A stretch of 64,000 nt of DNA. Source: an uncultured Bacteroidales bacterium. Lineage in GTDB: Bacteria; Bacteroidota; Bacteroidia; Bacteroidales; UBA932. The stretch is from positions 1 through 64,000 of the forward strand of contig CAJONC010000003.1 in NCBI GenBank assembly GCA_905235675.1. Reading direction: 5' to 3'. Made by a program: the position numbers and the translations under genes. Below the pieces are notes generated by a model, which saw only the letters and a program-made list of their open reading frames with translations, had not been told where the DNA came from and made no database searches. Below are positions 1 through 7,983 of the stretch, piece by piece (the first letter of the stretch is position 1; each line of letters starts with the position of its first letter).

Positions 1-258
1 GGTTATTGTTTCAAGTATGATTCGGACTATCTTGCTTCTGATGCCCCATCAATATCCGTAACATTATCAAAGAGAAAAGATAGCTATGAGTCTTCCACCC
101 TCTTCCCCTTTTTTGCAAATCTGCTTCCGGAAGGAGCCAATCGAAAAGTGATTTGTCGGACTTTCAGGATCGATGAACACGATTTATTTGGTATTCTTGC
201 AGCTATGGCCGGAAAAGATTTCATAGGAGGCGTACACATTAAAACGACTGCTGTATGA
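1..258 (+). CDS. HipA N-terminal domain protein (HipS-like), 5' end truncated by window edge
   Basis: Frame 1 is open from base 1 to TGA 256-258: GYCFKYDSDYLAS...LFPFFANLLPEGANR...DLFGILAAMAGKDFIGGVHI, typical HipA N-terminal (Couple_hipA) motif; ATGA overlap with the next gene. Confidence 0.8.
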   Translation, partial: GYCFKYDSDYLASDAPSISVTLSKRKDSYESSTLFPFFANLLPEGANRKVICRTFRIDEHDLFGILAAMAGKDFIGGVHIKTTAV

Positions 259-1259
259 TTGACATCAAACATTGCCCTTCCTGTCTTGACGAGGGCTTCT
301 CTACATATAGCCCGAGGGCTGCCCGTGCACTGTTTGATGGACATAAAGTAAGCCATCAATTGGATTTCGACATCGACGGGCTTCATAACAAACCGGAAAT
401 TATTGAAGCGATGCACAGGATATCCGTATCCGGTGTTCAGGAGAAGTTTCCGGCTGTAATTGAGAGGGGAATCATCCGTATTGCCGGGGAAGATGAACAG
501 TCCACTTACATTTTGAAGCCTGCACCATGGGATGAAACGCTCCGGGAGCGCAATCAGATTCCTGCCAATGAGAATCTTACTATGCAAATTGCATCGCAAG
601 TGTATGGAATCCTTACAGCCGCAAATGGCCTTTGCTTTTCCCGAAAAGGCCAGATGGTTTATATAACCAAACGATTCGATGTCCTCCCGGATGGAGCAAA
701 GATGCTTATGGAAGATTTCGCGGCAGTTATCGGTAGGAATGAGCAAGAAGATGGAAAGGAATTCAAATATAGCGGTTGTTATGAGGATATTGCCATAGCC
801 ATCAGGAAAAATGTCTCAGCCTGGATGGTTGATATGGAAAGGTTCTTTGAACTTGTGATCTTCAACTACATCTACGCTAATGGCGATGACCATCTTAAAA
901 ACTTCTCTTTGATTCTACGTGGTGAAGATTATCGCCTTGCTCCGGCATATGATCTCCTAAATACAAACTTACACGTACGAGGCGATGATTTCGGTCTGGA
1001 TGGAGGGCTTTCTCCAAACATACCCAGGAGTGTTGTATATGAGCAGACAGGTCATCCCTGTCGTCTCGACTTTGAACGTTTCGGGGATTGCATCGGTCTG
1101 GTTAAAACTCGTGTGGGCCGGATACTCGACAAGTATATGCAATTGCCCGAGTCTGCCATTATGCTTGTCGGAAGAAGTTACCTGAACGACAAGATGAAGC
1201 GCTACTATTTAAGAATAGTCAACGAGCGAATAGCCAGATTCACCAGAGTATCAGCATGA
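255..1259 (+). CDS. HipA kinase-core protein (HipT-like serine/threonine kinase toxin)
   Basis: SVSGVQEKFPAVIE, YITKRFDV, catalytic NGDDHLKNFSL and APAYDLLNT motifs of HipA C-terminal domain. Confidence 0.88.
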   Translation: MIDIKHCPSCLDEGFSTYSPRAARALFDGHKVSHQLDFDIDGLHNKPEIIEAMHRISVSGVQEKFPAVIERGIIRIAGEDEQSTYILKPAPWDETLRERNQIPANENLTMQIASQVYGILTAANGLCFSRKGQMVYITKRFDVLPDGAKMLMEDFAAVIGRNEQEDGKEFKYSGCYEDIAIAIRKNVSAWMVDMERFFELVIFNYIYANGDDHLKNFSLILRGEDYRLAPAYDLLNTNLHVRGDDFGLDGGLSPNIPRSVVYEQTGHPCRLDFERFGDCIGLVKTRVGRILDKYMQLPESAIMLVGRSYLNDKMKRYYLRIVNERIARFTRVSA

Positions 1260-1299
1260 AGAGCTTGTATCCTACTTCAAAAAAAAGTATCAAAGTTAG

Positions 1300-1635
1300 T
1301 CCCTCAAAAAACCGCCGCACCATTCAGAACTTGATTCGCACATACCCGGCAAACGCGGCATCCGGAAGATTCGCAAGGCACTCCAAGGAGTTGGACTGCC
1401 AGATCCTGTCTTTGAAGATAACTGCGGCGGAGTCCGTGTCACCATCCTGCGTCCCCGCAACATCGCCAACCTTAGCGCAGTAAATGGCGGTGATTTTGGC
1501 GATGATTTTGGCGATGAAAAACGAGTCTGCACAGTCATCCTTGCCTCACCGGAAATCAGCCAGCCTCAGATAGCCAAAATTACAGGTATCAGTGTTGTCC
1601 AAGAGGCCCACAGACAGAATTTCATCGAAACATAG
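1300..1635 (+). pseudogene. C-terminal fragment of an AlbA_2/RecG-like ATP-binding protein
   Basis: Frame 1 with no good start: GKRGIRKIRKALQGVGLPDPVFEDNCGGVRVTILRPR...ISQPQIAKITGIS, resembling the C-terminus of AlbA_2 domain ATP-binding proteins; in-frame TAG at 1297 upstream. Confidence 0.55.
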
Positions 1636-1642
1636 AAAATCG

Positions 1643-1650
1643 TATATTTG
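1643..1650 (+). promoter_or_regulatory. Bacteroidetes -7 box (TATATTTG) upstream of S46 peptidase
   Basis: Matches TAnnTTTG, 38 nt before ATG; no clear -33 box. Confidence 0.4.
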
Positions 1651-1688
1651 CAAACGACAATGCCGGAATCATTTAAAAACGACTTCTT

Positions 1689-3707
1689 ATGCGTGCTAAA
1701 TTTACACATATTTCTTTCCTGAAGACCATAGTTTGCATCGTCCTGCTGCTCTCCCTGGCTCCCGCCGCCCTTGCCGACGAAGGGATGTGGATGGTGAACA
1801 CCATAGACAAGGCCCTTGCCAAGCAAATGAAACAGAGAGGATTGAAGCTTGCTCCACGGGAAATCTACAACGCTGATGCGCCCGGTGCCACGCTGTCTGA
1901 CGCCATCGTGTCGCTGGAATTCTACGGCACCGCGAGCCTGGTGTCGCCGGAAGGCCTCATCATCACAAACCACCACTGCGCATTCAGCGACATTGCAGCC
2001 ATCTCCACAGCCGACCACAACTATCTGGAAGACGGATTCTGGGCATACTCGCGCCAGGAGGAACTGCCTATTCCCAATAAAAAGGTCTATATCCTGAAGC
2101 GCGTGCTGGATGTCACCGGCGAGGTGGAAGCGCTCAAGGCCGGACTGGATGCCAAAGGCGAACGCTACGGATCCCGCAAGCTCAGTCACCTGATGGAGAC
2201 CAAATACGAGAAAGAAACAGGTCTGGAGGCCTCTTTAGAGTCGATGTGGGCCGGGGAAAAATATTATATATCCCTCTATCAGACCTACACCGACATCCGT
2301 CTGGTGGCCGCTCCGCCGGTAAGCATCGCGGCCTTCGGTGGTGACGAGGACAACTGGGAATGGCCGCAGCATAAATGCGATTTCGCGCTCTATCGTATTT
2401 ACGACCATGGCGAACCGCTTGTGAGCGAGAAATGGCTCAAAATCTCAACCAAAGGAGTTCAGGAGGGCGATTTTACCATGGTGCTCGGCTTTCCCGGCCG
2501 TACAGACCGTTATAGCAGCGCGGCAAAGACGGCACATGTCATCGAACTGCAGCGCACCGTGACGAATGACATACGCAAGGAGCAGATGGAAATCGTCCGG
2601 AAGGCTATGGACGCCGATCCCGAAGTGCGTCTCAAATACGCCGACTGGTTCTTTATGCTGTCCAATGTTCAGGAACTGCAGGAAGGCGAAGTGCAGTGTG
2701 TAGATCGCTTCCGCGTGATTGATGAAAAACGCGCTGAAGAGCGGGAACTGCAGGCCTGGATTGACGCCGACTCTGACAGAAAGGCCCGCTGGGGCACTCT
2801 TCTGAGCGATCTGGAGGCCGAATATGCCGCCACGGATGCCATTGAGCAGCAGAAATCCTGGTATCGCGAAACGCTTATACGCGGGACCCGTATAGCTCCC
2901 ACGATGCTCCGGATGTCCAATAACCGTACGGGCGACAAAGAGGAAATCTACCGCCGCGGCCTCTCTGAAGTTGACCCTGCCGTGGAAAAGGCGCTGCTTG
3001 CCCTGGCTGCCGAAAAATACTTTGAAAACGTCAGCCCGGCTTTCACCGGCGAGCACCAGAAAGCCCTGCGCTCAGAATTTACCAACGCGGCAGGCAGCAC
3101 TGATTATCCCGCCCTTGCCGCATGGCTTTGGGAACATCCCGATGAAATGGTGGACTTCTATTCAGAAGTAAAAATCACGGCATTCAACGATGCCGAGCAG
3201 CATGTGGCCTCCCTCACCGACCTCCATCACGAGTATATCCATGCGCTCTACGCCATGCGTTCCGAAAAAGGGCTCATGCAGTATCCCGACGCCAATTCCA
3301 CGCTGCGCCTCACCTACGGCCGCGTGAGCGCCCTTTCCCCCTGCGACGGCGTCGTGTGCTCCTGGCAGTCCACCTCGCAGGGCCTGCTGGAAAAGAACAA
3401 CCCCGCGCAGCACGACTTCGCGCTGCCGGACGCCTTCGTGCAGACGGTGGCCGGCGCCCCGCGTTTCCCCGTCAACTTCCTCACCGACAACGACATCACG
3501 GGCGGTAACAGCGGCTCTCCTGTGCTCAACGCCCGCGGCGAAGTGGTGGGCCTGGCCTTCGACGGCAACAAGGAGTCGCTTGCCAGCAACTTCTCCGCCA
3601 CGGAGGGCTATAACAAATGCGTCTGCGTCGACATCCGCTATGTGCTGCGGACGCTCAAAGAATACGCCCACCTCGACCGTATTCTGGAAGAGATGGGCAT
3701 ACGCTAA
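1689..3707 (+). CDS. S46 family serine peptidase (dipeptidyl-peptidase 7/11 type)
   Basis: Signal peptide, DEGMWMVNTIDK, LIITNHHCAF, GGDEDNWEWPQHKCDFALYRIY, TGGNSGSPVLNARGEVVGLAFDGN. Confidence 0.93.
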   Translation: MRAKFTHISFLKTIVCIVLLLSLAPAALADEGMWMVNTIDKALAKQMKQRGLKLAPREIYNADAPGATLSDAIVSLEFYGTASLVSPEGLIITNHHCAFSDIAAISTADHNYLEDGFWAYSRQEELPIPNKKVYILKRVLDVTGEVEALKAGLDAKGERYGSRKLSHLMETKYEKETGLEASLESMWAGEKYYISLYQTYTDIRLVAAPPVSIAAFGGDEDNWEWPQHKCDFALYRIYDHGEPLVSEKWLKISTKGVQEGDFTMVLGFPGRTDRYSSAAKTAHVIELQRTVTNDIRKEQMEIVRKAMDADPEVRLKYADWFFMLSNVQELQEGEVQCVDRFRVIDEKRAEERELQAWIDADSDRKARWGTLLSDLEAEYAATDAIEQQKSWYRETLIRGTRIAPTMLRMSNNRTGDKEEIYRRGLSEVDPAVEKALLALAAEKYFENVSPAFTGEHQKALRSEFTNAAGSTDYPALAAWLWEHPDEMVDFYSEVKITAFNDAEQHVASLTDLHHEYIHALYAMRSEKGLMQYPDANSTLRLTYGRVSALSPCDGVVCSWQSTSQGLLEKNNPAQHDFALPDAFVQTVAGAPRFPVNFLTDNDITGGNSGSPVLNARGEVVGLAFDGNKESLASNFSATEGYNKCVCVDIRYVLRTLKEYAHLDRILEEMGIR

Positions 3708-3726
3708 GAAACTGATTTACAGTTGA

Positions 3727-5307
3727 CTACTTGTTGCGGACGCAACGTACCTCGCAGCCGTTGAGGTAGTTGTTGAACGATACGTTCAGCCTGCCTTCGG
3801 GATAGGTGTTGGTGAACGTCGACATCAGGCCGAAGAACTGGAAGTTCGTGGCGGTGGCGCTGTTGCCGGTGGAGGAAATCATATAGTTCATACGTGCTTT
3901 GCCCTGATAGGCGTCTACCGTGCTCTGGGCAGACGTAATCGACAGCGTATTGTACGAGCCGGTAGCGGTGTTGCTGCCTTTGAGGCGCACGCCGGTAAAG
4001 GCATAGTTGAAGCCGTCGGCATCGAGGGTGGTAATCTTGCCGCCGTTGTAGGCGCTGTCGAAATACGCTGCGGTGTCGTCGGTGATGGCGGCCGCATCGT
4101 TCGCGCCCTTCACGCTGCTGCCCACGAGGGCGATGAATTCAGCACGGGTGGGGATGTGCCAGCCGTCGGGGCAGATGCCCTGTACTCCTTCCAGTGTATT
4201 GTAGTTCTCGGCCGTGATTTCAACGCCAAGGGCGGTGGGAGTATTGTAGAGGTAGCCGTTGCTGGCGTCGGTGGCGGGAACGACAGCGGTGCCGTCGTCA
4301 TTGGGCTTCATTGTAAACCAGATGCCGCTGTCTTCGGCAGGGTCGCTGGAGACGGTCTTGCCCTTCGGCACGAAGGCGAGCGGCTGTGCCATCCAATAAC
4401 GGTTGTCGTCGAGTTTGACGATGTTGTAGCGGACATTGTCGTAGGTAAAGTAGCCTTCTTCCAGGTTTTCTTCAAACTGTACGGGCTCATCGCCGCCGGG
4501 TTCAAGTTCACCGCCGTTGTCCCAGCCGTCAATCTCGCCTGAAATCACAACCTGAAGGTCGTCGGGATTCACGACGACGTTGGCGATATATGACTTTCCG
4601 GGGGCGAGGGTGGCGGATGCAAGCCTCTGCTCCAGCGTCACGTCGCCGGCGGTGGCGGCAATCGTCAGCGCGACCGTCTGGGCGGGGAGAATCGCATACC
4701 AGCTGTCCCCGTTCTTAAACGCCTTGATATTGGCGGCGTCTGCCGTTTCATCCACGGTAGCGGTAAGGTCGTCGGCGATGATGGCGGTGGGGATGGCACC
4801 CTTCACGGTGAAGGCGTCGATCGCGGCGCCGTAGTTGTTGGTCACCTGCAGGGCAAGACGGGCCAGACGGTGCTTGAAGTTCATCGTGACGGTGCCCGGG
4901 GTGGGGACGACATCTTCCTTCACGCAGGAGATGAAGTCGGAGGCGGAGAGGCCTGCGCTCTGGTCGGCCTGGACGGTGAACGTGGCGGGCTTGGTGGCGG
5001 AATACGGATAATACGCGGCGAAGGTAGCGACATCGGCGCCCTCGGCATACCAGGTGAGTTCGCCCTTGAAGGCGCTGCCGTCGAAGGTGAGCTTGGCGTT
5101 GTCGGCATAGACGCCGGCCTCGCGGCTGACGGTCAGACCGATGGCATCACCGGCCTCGAAGTTGGTCTCTGTGGCACGGGTGAGTATAGGCTCCACCGTA
5201 ATTGCCATACTGGAAAAGTCCCGGCTATTGTCCGAGATACGGTTGCAAGCAGCCAGCGTGAGAGCTGCTGCAGCCATGAGAAACAGTGTTTTTTTCATAT
5301 ATATCAT
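3727..5307 (-). CDS. Fimbrillin-like lipoprotein with C-terminal FISUMP domain
   Basis: Lipobox TLAACN; fimbrillin-like N-terminal half (ITVEPILTRATETNFEAGDAIGLTV, TFAAYYPY); C-terminal GICPDGWHIPTRAEFIALVG...GCEVRCVRNK typical of FISUMP. Confidence 0.8.
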   Translation of the reverse strand: MIYMKKTLFLMAAAALTLAACNRISDNSRDFSSMAITVEPILTRATETNFEAGDAIGLTVSREAGVYADNAKLTFDGSAFKGELTWYAEGADVATFAAYYPYSATKPATFTVQADQSAGLSASDFISCVKEDVVPTPGTVTMNFKHRLARLALQVTNNYGAAIDAFTVKGAIPTAIIADDLTATVDETADAANIKAFKNGDSWYAILPAQTVALTIAATAGDVTLEQRLASATLAPGKSYIANVVVNPDDLQVVISGEIDGWDNGGELEPGGDEPVQFEENLEEGYFTYDNVRYNIVKLDDNRYWMAQPLAFVPKGKTVSSDPAEDSGIWFTMKPNDDGTAVVPATDASNGYLYNTPTALGVEITAENYNTLEGVQGICPDGWHIPTRAEFIALVGSSVKGANDAAAITDDTAAYFDSAYNGGKITTLDADGFNYAFTGVRLKGSNTATGSYNTLSITSAQSTVDAYQGKARMNYMISSTGNSATATNFQFFGLMSTFTNTYPEGRLNVSFNNYLNGCEVRCVRNK

Positions 5308-6806
5308 TGTTTTTGTGAGAATTCATAACCCAGTCGGAGCCCGGCCGTGAAACGTTCGCTGCCGGGAAGGACGGTAAGGTTGAAGCCGTGCTGCCAGCTG
5401 CCGTCGGCCGTGATGCGCAGCCCCCGGACAGATTGGAATCGGTAGGTGAGTCCCATCGAGACCCCGCAGCGGGTGGCCGTAAGATATTCCATCTTCCGGT
5501 CCCAGTCGCCTTGGAGGCGGTAGGGCTGCACCGGCGCATCGCCAAGAACTTCTCCCAGGCCTTTTTCAGTTTTTCCGCCCCAGCCGGCCCATACGTCCGC
5601 ATCAATCAAAAAGCGCCAGGCTTCAAAGCCCGCCTTGATGCCCGCCAACCCGAAATTAATATCCAGAGCATCCCTGTAGGGGTAGAAAAGATATGATGCC
5701 TCCAACCATTTTGCGTAACTCACTTCAGCCTGGAGCAGCCGCACGGCACCGGAGCGGAAATGCATCCCGTAGGTGCCCTTCATCTGATGATGGGCGCGGT
5801 CGGACACGCCGTTGAACGCATACACCACCGGGGTGGTGACGCCGCCGTCCGTTACCTTGTCGAGCACGGATTCTTCGAGGCGGTCGCTGTCGAGGCGGTA
5901 TTCGAGCTCCCAGCTGCCGGTGAATGCCGGGGCGTTGTGGCTGCCGCTCAGGCGGTCTCTGATCGCATAGCCGGGGAAGCGGAACCACGTATATCCCTTT
6001 TCGCCAACGATACCCTGCTTGAACAGCAGTTCAGCATGGTTGGAAACGGGCCGGGACAAAATGACGATGGAAAATCCGTGGCTGTACTCCTTCACGGGAA
6101 GCAGGCCCACGCCGGCCTCGTCGAGATGGATGCCGTCACCGTCCCACACCTGATAGGCGCCGTAGCGCATACCTTTGTCAAGGAAGGCGTAGTAGGATTC
6201 GTCGGTGGCGGTGCCCACCTGCTCAGCATCAATTGTTTCCGCTGTCTTTCTGAAAATATATGACATGCTCAGAATGGCCTTGCCGTCGGAGAGTTTTACG
6301 CCCACAGTAGGCTCAATGGAGAAGTCCATTCCGTATGTGGTATGGCGGATATCCTTTCGTTTGGCATAGTTGATGGCCTCGTATGACATCTTGCCGCCGA
6401 GCAGCCAACGCTCGCCGAGGCCGGCCAGCATCGACCCGCCGAACGAATAGGTCTGGCGAGTCTTGTTGCCCGGTGTAAACTCCAGTACATCAATAGGATA
6501 GTATCCCGGATGGATAAACATAGAGGTGAGCATGTTCTCTCCGCTGAAATGCTCGAAACCGAAACGCCCGTTCCACGTGACGTGGCGGCCGCGGTGGGTG
6601 CCCTCGGCCTTCGCGCCCACCTTCCAGAGCGACGCGGCATCGTATCCGGAATGGAAACCACCCGATTCGTAGCCGCCAAACAGCTCCGCATAGCCGCCCG
6701 TGGGTGTGGCGGGGGAACGCAGCGAGGCCACTTCCTGTGCCCCGAGCGATACTGAGAGGCTTAAGCTAACGGCGCAGAGAAGGAATTTCGCTTTCATAGA
6801 AGTCAT
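5304..6806 (-). CDS. DUF6850 family outer membrane beta-barrel protein (likely start 6797)
   Basis: Signal peptide, aromatic-rich alternating strands, C-terminal GLRLGYEFSQKQ; context after TonB receptor and DUF4876. Confidence 0.7.
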   Translation of the reverse strand: MTSMKAKFLLCAVSLSLSVSLGAQEVASLRSPATPTGGYAELFGGYESGGFHSGYDAASLWKVGAKAEGTHRGRHVTWNGRFGFEHFSGENMLTSMFIHPGYYPIDVLEFTPGNKTRQTYSFGGSMLAGLGERWLLGGKMSYEAINYAKRKDIRHTTYGMDFSIEPTVGVKLSDGKAILSMSYIFRKTAETIDAEQVGTATDESYYAFLDKGMRYGAYQVWDGDGIHLDEAGVGLLPVKEYSHGFSIVILSRPVSNHAELLFKQGIVGEKGYTWFRFPGYAIRDRLSGSHNAPAFTGSWELEYRLDSDRLEESVLDKVTDGGVTTPVVYAFNGVSDRAHHQMKGTYGMHFRSGAVRLLQAEVSYAKWLEASYLFYPYRDALDINFGLAGIKAGFEAWRFLIDADVWAGWGGKTEKGLGEVLGDAPVQPYRLQGDWDRKMEYLTATRCGVSMGLTYRFQSVRGLRITADGSWQHGFNLTVLPGSERFTAGLRLGYEFSQKQ

Positions 6807-7983
6807 TGCTGGAGTTGTTGGTATCCACGAGAATCTCGTAACCGCACTGCCGCGTCGCCTCCTCGTCGATATTGCGAATGATAGAGTGGCTCTTGAAGAC
6901 GTCGGTCAGAACGACGAATCCGGCATCGGCTGCCGGGGCAAGGCGCTTGGAGTTGTTGGAGGAACGTCCGTCGAACACCTCCACGGCGTCGAGCAGCCAG
7001 TCGTACGGCACGGTGACGGCGCGGTCGGCGGTATTGCCGGGAGCCGACTGCACCACGCCCGGAAGCAGGATATAGTCTTCCATCGCGATGCCTTTCGACT
7101 TGAAGATGACAAAGGTGGGGGAGCTCAGGGAAATGGTGTTGGCGTTGGACTGGCCGGTCTTGACGAGCACTTCGAGGATATGGTCCTGGCGGATCTGGTC
7201 GCCGGGGGCGGGGTGGTAGACGGTATTCGGGAACAGGGTGGAATTGTAGCAGACAAAGCAGTCGCTGCGGTTCAGGTTGACCGACAACGGATATGCGGCG
7301 CTGTGGTCGATGGCGCCCCTTAGGGCGATGAGGGCATCTTCGCCGGGCTCAAGAGGATAGGTGCTTCCGTCGCCGGGGAATTTCCAGACCACGGTCACGA
7401 CCGGCACGAAATCGGGGAAGGTCTTGCTTCCCGTCTCCGAATCATCCACCAGCCAAGAATTCACCGCAGTGGAATTGTACGGCGAGAGCGTGCCGAAGCA
7501 TAGACTGTCGAGATAGACCGTACGGTCGTCGTTGTTATGCAGAATCACATATTGGTCGCTCTGGTAGGTACCCTCTTCCGGGGCCTTGCTGCAGCCGCTG
7601 GTGTAGAGTTCCTTGACTACGAGGGTGCCCGCTTCGGAGATGGACAAAGCCAGCGCGAGGCGTCTGTCTTCGGTCACACGAATCTTGTCGGCCGAGGCGT
7701 TGTAAACGGTGCGTCCGATGCGGTTGTTCACGGAAATACGGTAGATGCCGCTCTGCAGGGAAAAAACGGCAGTGCCGTCGCTCCCCGTTTCCTTCTTGTA
7801 GCGGGCTCCGCTGGAAATTTCTTCTACGGAGACGGTGGCGCCGACATTTCCCCCTTCCGGAAGCGTATCCGGCAGCGTGGCCTCGACAGTCAGGGACAGA
7901 AGACTTCCCGACCAGGGGTTGTCCCCGCTCTGGCAAGCGACCAGGAATGCAGCCGAAAACAACAGTGTCAGAAAGCGTTTCAT
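6766..7983 (-). CDS. DUF4876 domain-containing lipoprotein
   Basis: Start at MKRFLTLLFSAAFLVACQSG (lipobox VACQ); LVVKELYTSGCSKAPEEGTYQSDQYVILHNNDDRTVYLDSLCFG. Confidence 0.75.
   Translation of the reverse strand: MKRFLTLLFSAAFLVACQSGDNPWSGSLLSLTVEATLPDTLPEGGNVGATVSVEEISSGARYKKETGSDGTAVFSLQSGIYRISVNNRIGRTVYNASADKIRVTEDRRLALALSISEAGTLVVKELYTSGCSKAPEEGTYQSDQYVILHNNDDRTVYLDSLCFGTLSPYNSTAVNSWLVDDSETGSKTFPDFVPVVTVVWKFPGDGSTYPLEPGEDALIALRGAIDHSAAYPLSVNLNRSDCFVCYNSTLFPNTVYHPAPGDQIRQDHILEVLVKTGQSNANTISLSSPTFVIFKSKGIAMEDYILLPGVVQSAPGNTADRAVTVPYDWLLDAVEVFDGRSSNNSKRLAPAADAGFVVLTDVFKSHSIIRNIDEEATRQCGYEILVDTNNSSNDFYESEIPSLRR

Noticed and set aside
1256-1483. 75-aa ORF following HipT
   Set aside because: Wrong frame of the AlbA_2-like remnant; sequence has no protein-like character.
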